A stretch of 5,458 nucleotides of DNA. Source: Clostridiales bacterium. GTDB lineage: Bacteria > Bacillota > Clostridia > Oscillospirales > Acutalibacteraceae. The stretch covers positions 1 to 5,458 of the forward strand of contig JAAYWU010000149.1 of assembly GCA_012516295.1 (NCBI GenBank). The letters are read 5' to 3'. The notes below the pieces were generated by a model. That model was not told the origin of the DNA, made no database searches, and saw nothing but the letters and a program-made list of their open reading frames with translations. The position numbers were made by a program, and so were the translations under genes. This document shows, piece by piece, positions 1 through 4,561 of this stretch; position 1 is the stretch's first letter; each line of letters opens with the position of its first letter.

Positions 1-41
1 TAATCAGGGTGTCCCGGGTTCGAGTCCCTGATGGTGCACCA
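1..41 (+). tRNA. 3' end of a tRNA, probably tRNA-Lys(TTT), cut by the window edge
   Basis: The visible part holds the last bases of an anticodon loop (TAA), the 3' anticodon strand TCAGG, a variable loop, the T arm with loop TTCGAGT at 19-25, the acceptor strand ATGGTGC at 31-37, discriminator A38 and an encoded CCA at 39-41. The last anticodon base would be T. That base, the TCAGG strand and an acceptor implying a 5' strand GCACCAT match the tRNA-Lys(TTT) familiar from Clostridia, but the anticodon lies outside the window, so Met or another NNT anticodon is not excluded. The T stem (14-18 with 26-30) has one C/T mismatch (C15 opposite T29). It is first in a run of tRNA, tRNA, 5S rRNA, tRNA on the same strand. 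Confidence 0.82.
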
Positions 42-96
42 TTAAGAAGTCGGAACAGGGGCCGGAAGCCTCTGACCTCTGCGTCTGACAGTATAT

Positions 97-171
97 GGCC
101 CGTTGGTCAAGCGGTTAAGACACCGGCCTCTCACGCCGATAACGGGAGTTCGATTCTCCCACGGGTCACCA
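97..171 (+). tRNA. tRNA-Glu (anticodon CTC)
   Basis: A complete 75-nt cloverleaf with encoded CCA. Acceptor GGCCCGT (97-103) pairs with ACGGGTC (161-167) including one G-T wobble. The D stem GTC/GAC is 106-108 with 119-121. The anticodon loop CTCTCAC (128-134) places anticodon CTC at 130-132. The T stem GGGAG/CTCCC is 144-148 with 156-160. The outermost anticodon-stem pair is a C123/A139 mismatch; the other four pairs are Watson-Crick. The CTC isoacceptor reads GAG codons. It lies 55 nt after the preceding tRNA and about 70 nt before the 5S rRNA, probably within one stable-RNA transcript. Confidence 0.95.
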
Positions 172-239
172 ATTGCGAAAAGTCCATTGATATAGATTAG
201 CAGGTAAAATTGATATCCGCACAGCAATGTGTGAAATAT

Positions 240-359
<120 letters not shown>

Positions 360-365
360 AAATAT

Positions 366-441
366 TCCTCAATAGCTCAGTCGGTAGAGCATGCGGCTGT
401 TAACCGCAGGGTCGTTGGTTCGAGTCCAACTTGGGGAGCCA
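366..441 (+). tRNA. tRNA-Asn (anticodon GTT)
   Basis: A complete 76-nt tRNA with encoded CCA (439-441) and discriminator G438. Acceptor TCCTCAA (366-372) pairs with TTGGGGA (431-437) with one T-G wobble. The anticodon stem TGCGG/CCGCA (392-396 with 404-408) is perfect around loop CTGTTAA (397-403), giving anticodon GTT at 399-401. The T loop is TTCGAGT. It starts only about 8 nt after the 5S 3' end and is followed within 4 nt by a strong intrinsic terminator, so it is the last gene of the stable-RNA unit. Confidence 0.95.
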
Positions 442-445
442 AAGA

Positions 446-476
446 AACCACTTGTCGTAAGACAGGTGGTTTTTTG
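446..476 (+). terminator. Intrinsic terminator of the tRNA/5S cluster
   Basis: An 11-bp stem AACCACTTGTC (446-456) with GACAGGTGGTT (461-471), one T-G wobble and tetraloop GTAA, runs directly into a T tract at 470-475. It begins 4 nt after the CCA of tRNA-Asn. Confidence 0.93.
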
Positions 477-645
477 CATATCGTACTGTCCCCAACATAT
501 AACAAAATCATAATGTGGTTTCTGTAATTATGTGAAATATCCTTGCCGGAAACGAAAAAAGCAAGGAGCGGAGGTATAGTATAGAGAAAATGCTGTATTC
601 TTTAAGCTTGCTTTCCTGAGTTGAAGATAACGTTAATATTCCTCA

Positions 646-674
646 TTGCTTTTATATCGTTCTTGCTTTATACT
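646..674 (+). promoter_or_regulatory. Candidate sigma-A promoter of mtnN
   Basis: A weak -35 TTGCTT (646-651) and a good -10 TATACT (669-674) are separated by 17 nt, placing the start of transcription near 681 and giving a leader of about 22 nt with SD GAGGTG at 692-697. The rest of the gap 477-645 is AT-rich. It contains only a 6-bp inverted repeat CCTTGC/GCAAGG (541-546 with 561-566) and no supportable gene. Confidence 0.5.
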
Positions 675-702
675 TAATTTAAACTAAAGATGAGGTGTAA
701 AT

Positions 703-1392
703 ATGATCGGTATTATCGGGGCTATGGAAATAGAAGTGGAAAATTTAATTTCGGTTATGACCGACCGGAAATCGGAGACAATCAGCGGAATCGTTTTTTA
801 TATGGGAAAAATTGAAAACACCAACTGTGTTGTGGCAAAATGTGGAGTCGGCAAAGTAGCCGCCGCCGTTTGTGCGCAGACCATGATTTTAAGATATAGA
901 ACGGACGCGTTGATTAATGTCGGTGTGGCAGGCGGTATCGGAAAGGAAATCCATATTGGCGATATCGTTGTGTCAACCGGGCTGGTACAGCATGATATGG
1001 ATACCACTGCGCTCGGCGATAAAAAGGGCTTGATCAGCGGGTTGAACCTTGTTACGATTCCGGCCAGAAAACGTTTAGCCGACCTTGTTGCGTCTACGGC
1101 ACGGAATATATACGGGGAGAGCGTACATGCCGGAATTATCGCAACCGGCGACCAGTTCATCGGCGATGGCGGCAAACTGAATCAAATTGCGGAGGAATTC
1201 GGCGCGTCCGCCTGTGAAATGGAGGGCGGCAGTATCGCGCAGGTTTGCTATATGAATCAAATAGAGTTCGTTGTTATCCGCGCCATATCGGATAACGCGA
1301 ATGAAGCGGCAAAGGTGGATTTCCCCACATTTGCGGCGAGCTCCGCCCGGAAATCGGCGGAGCTGATTCAGAAGGTCCTTCCCAACATATAA
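703..1392 (+). CDS. mtnN: 5'-methylthioadenosine/S-adenosylhomocysteine nucleosidase
   Basis: A 229-residue cytosolic enzyme that hydrolyses the N-glycosidic bond of methylthioadenosine and S-adenosylhomocysteine, releasing adenine and the thio-ribose. It clears by-products of SAM-dependent methylation and polyamine synthesis. The length is normal for the family. The N terminus has the MIGIIGAMEIEVE signature with the catalytic-loop Glu at E11. The phosphorylase-fold glycine-rich strands are GVGKVAA (48-54) and GVAGGIG (74-80), followed by GDIVVS (86-91). F152 sits at the purine-stacking position. The CEMEGGSIAQVC block (171-182) contributes E172 and E174, and RAISD (193-197) supplies the general acid D197; E174 and D197 align with the E. 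coli numbering. The ATG start follows GAGGTG by 5 nt. The next gene begins 14 nt after the stop, so the two are probably co-transcribed. A futalosine-hydrolase or other nucleosidase specificity is less likely. Confidence 0.95.
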   Translation: MIGIIGAMEIEVENLISVMTDRKSETISGIVFYMGKIENTNCVVAKCGVGKVAAAVCAQTMILRYRTDALINVGVAGGIGKEIHIGDIVVSTGLVQHDMDTTALGDKKGLISGLNLVTIPARKRLADLVASTARNIYGESVHAGIIATGDQFIGDGGKLNQIAEEFGASACEMEGGSIAQVCYMNQIEFVVIRAISDNANEAAKVDFPTFAASSARKSAELIQKVLPNI

Positions 1393-1406
1393 AAGAGGTG
1401 AAAACC

Positions 1407-1988
1407 ATGAGGGTGATCGACATTTCGCGTGAACTGTTTTCAGCGCCTGTTTATCCCGGCGACCCCATTCCCCGCCGCGACCGGCTGCGCAGGATGGATT
1501 TGGGCGATGTTTGCAATCTTTCAGGGTTTTACACAGGCTGTCATGCTTCAACCCATATAGACGCCCCCAGCCATTTTATTGAGGACGGAAAAACAGTTGA
1601 CCAATTGGAACCGGAACGGTTTCTCGGCGAGTGTACGGTTATAGAGATGCAGGGGATTATTACCGGCTCGGATATTGACCGTATCCTGCCGGTTACAAAA
1701 AAGCGGATCCTGTTTAAAGGCGAAGGAAAAGCGCTCCTTTCCGAAAGCGGAGCGTTTGCCTTGACCGACGCCGGTATTTTGCTGGTTGGCACGGATTCTC
1801 TCAGCATTGAAACGGACAAGGACGAAACCTATCCGGCCCACCGGGAGCTGCTGGGCGCCGGGGTACCGATACTGGAGGGCTTGAACCTTTCCGAGGTGGA
1901 GCCGGGCAACTACCGTCTGATTGCCCTGCCCCTGCTTCTGGGCGGCGCGGAGGCCTCCCCGGTACGCGCGGTACTGGTGGCGGAATAA
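1407..1988 (+). CDS. Cyclase-family (kynurenine-formamidase-fold) metal-dependent hydrolase
   Basis: A 193-residue protein of the cyclase family (PF04199), which includes arylformamidase KynB and various amide or lactone hydrolases. The metal-site motif HxxxHxDxxxH is present as H46, H50, D52 and H56 within CHASTHIDAPSHF. Further family marks are the N-terminal DIS and VYPGDP stretch, a VGTDS strand near residue 130, H145, E157 in ILEGLNL, and the C-terminal LPLLLGGAEASPVRAVL block. A GTG at 1398 is in frame, but the SD AGAGGTG (1394-1400) overlaps it. The ATG at 1407 has a 6-nt spacer and is the better start. It follows mtnN by 14 nt and ends just before a strong terminator. No kynurenine-pathway genes are nearby, so the substrate is unknown; linkage to mtnN hints at a role in salvage or detoxification, but that is inference. 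Confidence 0.88.
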   Translation: MRVIDISRELFSAPVYPGDPIPRRDRLRRMDLGDVCNLSGFYTGCHASTHIDAPSHFIEDGKTVDQLEPERFLGECTVIEMQGIITGSDIDRILPVTKKRILFKGEGKALLSESGAFALTDAGILLVGTDSLSIETDKDETYPAHRELLGAGVPILEGLNLSEVEPGNYRLIALPLLLGGAEASPVRAVLVAE

Positions 1989-2037
1989 TCGCCCGCGTGT
2001 GCTTCCAATCGGTTCTGCTTATATACAAAATAAAAGA

Positions 2038-2075
2038 GGGCATGGAATCCCTTGATTCCATGCCCGGTTTTTATT
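2038..2075. terminator. Bidirectional terminator between the convergent cyclase gene and lexA
   Basis: A perfect 12-bp stem GGGCATGGAATC (2038-2049) with GATTCCATGCCC (2054-2065) closes a CCTT loop. On the + strand it is followed by GGTTTTTTATT. On the - strand the outgoing side reads TCTTTTATTTTG. It lies 49 nt after the cyclase stop and 14 nt after the lexA stop, so it can end both transcripts. Confidence 0.92.
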
Positions 2076-2079
2076 CTTC

Positions 2080-2667
2080 CTATTTATAATGGCGCACAAC
2101 AGCCGTGACTTTTCCCAAAATCGTAACTTCCTTTGCGTAAATCGGCTGATAAGCCGGGTTTTCCGCCTGCAGCCGGATACCGGCTTTTTCGCGGTAGAAA
2201 CGCTTTACGGTCGCTTCATCCTGAATCATTGCGACGACAATTTCGCCGTTATTTGCGGTGGCGGTTTTCGCCGCTATGACAATGTCGCCGTCCAGAATAC
2301 CCGCATTGATCATGCTGTCGCCGCGGACATTTAGTGCGAAATATTCCGAACTGCTTCGGTTATTGCCGGGAGCATAGGGCACATACCCCTCAATCTCCTC
2401 TACAGCAAGGATCGGCTGCCCGGCGGCAACCCTGCCGACAATGGGAACTTGGATTGTGCTTTGCTCGCCGGCAAGATGAATTGCACGGTTTAAGCGGGCG
2501 TCGCGGGTAATATAGCCCAAGCGTTCCAATGTTTTCAAATGGGCATGCACACTTGAAGTGGACCGCAGTCCTGTTGCTTTGCATATTTCACGCACGGTCG
2601 GCGGAAGACCGCCCTCCGTCCTGCTTTTCAGGTATTCATAAACTTTCCGCTGGCTTTCGGTCAACAC
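2080..2667 (-). CDS. lexA: LexA repressor (SOS response)
   Basis: A 195-residue SOS regulator with the usual two-domain layout. Residues 1-65 form the winged helix that binds operators (LPPTVREICKATGL, then the SSVHAHLKTLERLGYI recognition region). Residues 75-195 form the S24 latent-protease domain. Self-cleavage would occur at A82-G83 in GRVAAGQP. The catalytic dyad is S118 (RGDSMINAGILDGD) and K155 (EATVKRFYR), all intact, so RecA-stimulated autocleavage should work. The start is GTG at 2667, preceded by SD AAGGGGG with 7 nt spacing. An overlapping ATG 2 nt upstream is out of frame and stops at once. An alternative TTG one codon downstream would remove only the first residue. No partner gene is in the unit. 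No GAAC-N4-GTTC type LexA box is visible upstream, which is unusual for an autoregulated lexA. Confidence 0.96.
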   Translation of the reverse strand: MLTESQRKVYEYLKSRTEGGLPPTVREICKATGLRSTSSVHAHLKTLERLGYITRDARLNRAIHLAGEQSTIQVPIVGRVAAGQPILAVEEIEGYVPYAPGNNRSSSEYFALNVRGDSMINAGILDGDIVIAAKTATANNGEIVVAMIQDEATVKRFYREKAGIRLQAENPAYQPIYAKEVTILGKVTAVVRHYK

Positions 2668-2700
2668 ATAGCGCGCCCCCTTAAAAATCCTTATATCAGC

Positions 2701-2728
2701 ATTATAACATAAAATTAGAATAAATCAA
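2701..2728 (-). promoter_or_regulatory. Sigma-A promoter of lexA
   Basis: Read on the - strand, -35 TTGATT (2728-2723) and a perfect -10 TATAAT (2706-2701), with a TG one base upstream (extended -10), are 16 nt apart. Transcription would start near 2694, giving a leader of about 27 nt to the GTG at 2667. Confidence 0.75.
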
Positions 2729-2747
2729 ACAAACGCTTTAAAACCAA

Positions 2748-2767
2748 AAATTCATAAGAAATTCATA
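2748..2767. repeat. Tandem 9-mer AAATTCATA spaced 11 bp between divergent promoters
   Basis: AAATTCATA occurs at 2748-2756 and again at 2759-2767, one DNA turn apart. It lies 20 bp upstream of the lexA -35 and 6 bp upstream of the small-RNA -35. A third partial copy, AAATTCAT, lies at 2937-2944, about 10 bp upstream of the -35 element proposed for the M23 gene. This could be a binding site for a regulator, or simply AT-rich chance. Confidence 0.35.
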
Positions 2768-2772
2768 GCTAT

Positions 2773-2803
2773 TTAACAACTCAAAAGTGCATTGCTATAT
2801 AAT
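2773..2803 (+). promoter_or_regulatory. Promoter of the candidate small RNA, divergent from lexA
   Basis: A perfect -10 TATAAT lies at 2798-2803, inside TATATAAT. The best -35 is TTAACA (2773-2778, five of six bases), 19 nt upstream of TATAAT or 17 nt upstream of the overlapping TATATA. Transcription would begin near 2810. Confidence 0.65.
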
Positions 2804-2809
2804 AGAGAT

Positions 2810-2918
2810 GTAATCAAGGATATGGAGCCGCACCATTACTTGATACATGTTCTACCCTCCTCAATATACCCCTCAAGCTAATGAAGAAGAACCCAATCAT
2901 TCGGACTGGGTTCTTTTT
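2810..2918 (+). ncRNA. Candidate small RNA with C-rich single-stranded patches
   Basis: A complete small transcription unit of about 105 nt fits between a near-consensus promoter and a strong terminator, with no convincing coding sequence. The 5' part can fold: ATCAAG (2813-2818) pairs with CTTGAT (2839-2844), extended by GT/AC past one bulge, and ATGG (2822-2825) pairs with CCAT (2833-2836) inside it. The middle, about 2850-2880, is predicted unpaired and carries two C-rich patches, TACCCTCC (2853-2860) and TACCCCTC (2867-2874), complementary to AGGAGG/GAGGGG-like Shine-Dalgarno sequences. Such C-rich loops are how Firmicute regulators such as RsaE/RoxS block translation. I do not recognise a named family. 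It could instead be an attenuated leader of the M23 gene, but that gene has its own promoter-like sequence. Confidence 0.55.
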
Positions 2919-2926
2919 CTTTTTTA
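2884..2926 (+). terminator. Intrinsic terminator of the candidate small RNA
   Basis: Stem AGAACCCAATC (2888-2898) pairs with GACTGGGTTCT (2904-2914) with a single A/C mismatch and loop ATTCG. It is followed by a long T-rich run, TTTTTCTTTTTTATTTT from 2914. No recognised coding gene precedes it on this strand, which is the main argument that a non-coding transcript ends here. Confidence 0.9.
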
Positions 2927-2953
2927 TTTTGTCAAAAATTCATTTCCATTTCC

Positions 2954-2983
2954 GAATAGACCGCCTATTATGTGGTCAAAATA
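2954..2983 (+). promoter_or_regulatory. Sigma-F/sigma-G-like (forespore) promoter of the M23 gene
   Basis: The stretch GAATA (2954-2958), 15 nt, GGTCAAAATA (2974-2983) resembles the Bacillus sigma-F consensus GywTA-n15-GGnrAnAnTw: four of five bases in the -35 and all but one fixed base in the -10. The start of transcription would be near 2989, leaving only about 13 nt of leader with the SD at its very 5' end, which is tight. No good sigma-A promoter was seen here. The match fits the product, since spoIIQ is a known sigma-F target. Confidence 0.5.
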
Positions 2984-3001
2984 GTATCGGAGGTGGCACG
3001 A

Positions 3002-3736
3002 ATGGATAATTTACATCTGCTAAACAATAAACCAAAAAAGGATAATTCCAGAGGGTTTTATATTGCGCTCGGTGTGTGCCTGATTGCAATCGGCGTGGCA
3101 GCATGGACAACCTATGACAGCGTAGTGAATTACGCGGCTCCCAATGAAGGAACGGTCAGCAGTGAGCAGGTTCAGCATACGAATGAAGCAGTCAGCGGCA
3201 TTAAAGTGTACGAGGAGGCATCCTCGGTACCGTCACAGGTGCTTTCATCCGAACCGGCGCCAAAAGTGAAAGAGGAAGTTTCAAAAGCGCCTGTAACTCC
3301 GCCCTCCAAGGTACCCGCCAAGCGCACGGAGGCGAAAGTATTAACTTTTACCAGCCCGGTTGACAAAACAGTTACCCAGGGTTTCAGCGGCCAGAATCCG
3401 GTCTATTCCAAAACCTTTAAGGACTGGCGCGTGCATACGGGTACGGACTTTGCGGCGAAGCCGGGGGATACCGTAAAGGCCGCCGCGGACGGTACCGTTA
3501 AGGACATTGTGTCGGACGATTTCTACGGAAACACAGTAGTAGTAATGCACGACAATATAGAAACCAGCTATTGCGGCCTTGGCACCATAATTGTCCGTAA
3601 GGGCGAAGGATTAAAACAGGGTCAGAAAATTGGCACGGTCGGCATTACGCCGTTTGAAAGCGCCGATGCTTCGCATATGCATCTTTCCATGAAAAGAGAC
3701 GGAAAATACATTGACCCGCTCTCTGTTATTAAATAA
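3002..3736 (+). CDS. spoIIQ: SpoIIQ-like membrane-anchored M23 (LytM) metallopeptidase
   Basis: A 244-residue protein with a short basic cytoplasmic N terminus, one membrane helix at about residues 19-38 (FYIALGVCLIAIGVAAW), a Pro/Ala/Ser/Lys-rich linker to about 110, and an M23/LytM domain from about 115 to the end. Zinc ligands are intact: H145 and D149 in HTGTD, and H225/H227 in the HMH motif; H183 may be the additional active-site His. This single-pass plus LytM layout is that of SpoIIQ, the forespore protein that pairs with SpoIIIAH to build the engulfment channel. In Bacillus the domain has lost zinc ligands, while clostridial versions keep them. The ATG at 3002 follows GGAGGTG by 6 nt and is preferred over an in-frame GTG at 2972, which would place the SD inside the gene. 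spoIID, its neighbour in some clostridia, is not visible, so another envelope M23 peptidase remains possible. Confidence 0.75.
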   Translation: MDNLHLLNNKPKKDNSRGFYIALGVCLIAIGVAAWTTYDSVVNYAAPNEGTVSSEQVQHTNEAVSGIKVYEEASSVPSQVLSSEPAPKVKEEVSKAPVTPPSKVPAKRTEAKVLTFTSPVDKTVTQGFSGQNPVYSKTFKDWRVHTGTDFAAKPGDTVKAAADGTVKDIVSDDFYGNTVVVMHDNIETSYCGLGTIIVRKGEGLKQGQKIGTVGITPFESADASHMHLSMKRDGKYIDPLSVIK

Positions 3737-3767
3737 CACACGCCCCCGTTTCGTTTAGGGGCGCTGC

Positions 3768-3805
3768 AAGGTCACGGAGCCGATCGGTTCCGCGGCCTTT
3801 TCTAT
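3768..3805 (+). terminator. Intrinsic terminator after the M23 gene
   Basis: A 14-position stem, AAGGTCACGGAGCC (3768-3781) with GGTTCCGCGGCCTT (3786-3799), has one mismatch, two G-T wobbles and loop GATC, and leads into TTTTCTATTT. A smaller 6-bp hairpin CGCCCC/GGGGCG (3741-3746 with 3758-3763) lies just upstream with no T tract. Confidence 0.85.
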
Positions 3806-3834
3806 TTGTAAAAGTCTCCGTATTGTGCTATAAT
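3806..3834 (+). promoter_or_regulatory. Extended -10 sigma-A promoter of the USP-like gene
   Basis: A -35 TTGTAA (3806-3811) and a perfect extended -10 TGCTATAAT (TATAAT at 3829-3834) are exactly 17 nt apart. It abuts the upstream terminator, which supports a new transcription unit. Transcription would start near 3841, leaving a leader of about 130 nt. Confidence 0.78.
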
Positions 3835-3914
3835 AGCATTGAGATGTACGAATCACACAAAAAATGTCGATTTTTTAATTTACAGTTTGTTAATGATTTA
3901 TACATTATCTGTTA

Positions 3915-3963
3915 CCATAACCATTTTATACTTGTATTGTCGGGAAAGGTTATGGAAAGGAGG
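3915..3963 (+). promoter_or_regulatory. Inverted repeat flush with the ribosome binding site of the USP-like gene
   Basis: CCATAACC (3915-3922) and GGTTATGG (3948-3955) are a perfect 8-bp inverted repeat with a 25-nt loop. The 3' arm ends immediately before the SD AAAGGAGG (3956-3963). As RNA, the stem would sit against the ribosome landing site. As DNA, the arms are 33 bp centre to centre. A regulatory role is inferred from position only. Confidence 0.4.
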
Positions 3964-3970
3964 CTAATGA

Positions 3971-4405
3971 TTGAAGAAGGGAAATACAACCCTGGTATGT
4001 GTTACGGGGCAGCGTGACTGCGACAGGCTGATTCGGGCCGGCAGAAAAATTGCCGATGAAACTTCCACTTCTCTGCAGGTTCTTTGCGTGCAGCCAACTT
4101 CCGCGGGGGATAAAAGCTGTGAGGAGCTTGAGTATCTGAGGCAGACGGCACGTGACGCACAGGCGGAAATGACCGTGTATTTTAACGATGATGCGGCATT
4201 GATCGCCGTGGGGTTTGTAAAACAAATCGGTGCTGTCCATATTGTAACGGGAATGCCGGAGGCACCGGTGAATGGATTTGTTGAGCTGATTCATAAGCTT
4301 TTGCCCAAAATACCTGTTTCCATGGTCGGAAAGGAAGGAACGATTTATAATATTTGTCCTACTGGTAGAAAACAGCAGACAGTTAAACTTGCTATGCAGA
4401 ATTGA
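3971..4405 (+). CDS. Small stand-alone universal-stress-type protein (KdpD USP-domain-like)
   Basis: A 144-residue soluble protein with no signal or membrane segment. The pattern looks like an alternating alpha/beta Usp fold: strand TLVCVTG (7-13), helix DCDRLIRAGRKIADE (16-30), strand LQVLCVQP (35-42), a helix around EELEYLRQTARDA, strand EMTVYFND (66-73), then AVHIVTG (88-94) and a final strand PVSMVG (115-120). The opening most resembles the USP domain in the N-terminal half of KdpD sensor kinases, with the CDRLIRAG segment. The classical nucleotide motif GxxGx9GS/T is not clearly present, so ATP binding is uncertain. The start is TTG at 3971, 7 nt after a strong SD AAAGGAGG; the nearby ATG at 3967 is in another frame and stops after 16 codons. 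No kdp genes flank it. It forms a single-gene unit bounded by its own promoter and terminator. Confidence 0.72.
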   Translation: MKKGNTTLVCVTGQRDCDRLIRAGRKIADETSTSLQVLCVQPTSAGDKSCEELEYLRQTARDAQAEMTVYFNDDAALIAVGFVKQIGAVHIVTGMPEAPVNGFVELIHKLLPKIPVSMVGKEGTIYNICPTGRKQQTVKLAMQN

Positions 4406-4417
4406 TACATAGGAACC

Positions 4418-4455
4418 GAGCGCCGGAGCGAAAGCCCGGCGCTCATTCTTATTTC
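4418..4455 (+). terminator. Intrinsic terminator after the USP-like gene
   Basis: A 9-bp GC-rich perfect stem, GAGCGCCGG (4418-4426) with CCGGCGCTC (4436-4444), encloses a 9-nt loop that can form GC/GC capped by a GAAA tetraloop. The following ATTCTTATTT is only moderately T-rich, so termination may be incomplete. It starts 12 nt after the stop codon. Confidence 0.75.
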
Positions 4456-4561
4456 CTGTTCCAGCCTTAAAATGATCGTACGGAAATATACGGCCCGTTG
4501 CCCGAGGGGCTTGAAGATCCTGCCGAAAACGTTTGCGAAGGGCGCAGAACCAATAAAAAAC

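Noticed and set aside
490..501. The 12-mer CCCAACATATAA shared with 1381-1392 at the end of mtnN
   Set aside because: About one such chance 12-mer pair is expected in a window of this size, and the copies lie in unrelated contexts.
590..619. A 9-codon leader-peptide-like frame upstream of mtnN
   Set aside because: The GGAGG-like sequence is too far (about 14 nt) from the ATG, no attenuator hairpin follows, and the peptide has no run of regulatory codons.
2822..2881. A 19-codon frame (MEPHHYLIH...) inside the candidate small RNA
   Set aside because: The AAGGA ahead of the ATG is only 1 nt away, too close to work as a ribosome binding site, and the start lies within the predicted 5' stem-loop.
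2847..2984. A 45-codon frame starting MFYPPQYTPQANEEEP that runs through the small-RNA terminator
   Set aside because: No Shine-Dalgarno precedes the ATG, and the frame crosses a strong hairpin and T tract that would end the transcript. A small protein cannot be fully excluded without conservation data.
2972..3001. An upstream GTG start for the M23 gene
   Set aside because: It would put the strong SD GGAGGTG inside the coding region and overlaps the proposed -10. The ATG at 3002 has ideal spacing.
3865..3871. A TGTCGAT match to the Spo0A box TGTCGAA
   Set aside because: Six of seven bases occurs every few hundred bases by chance, and the site lies downstream of the proposed transcription start.
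3823..4017. A 64-codon + strand frame starting within the extended -10
   Set aside because: It starts in the -10 element of the promoter, has no SD and overlaps the well-supported USP-like gene in another frame.
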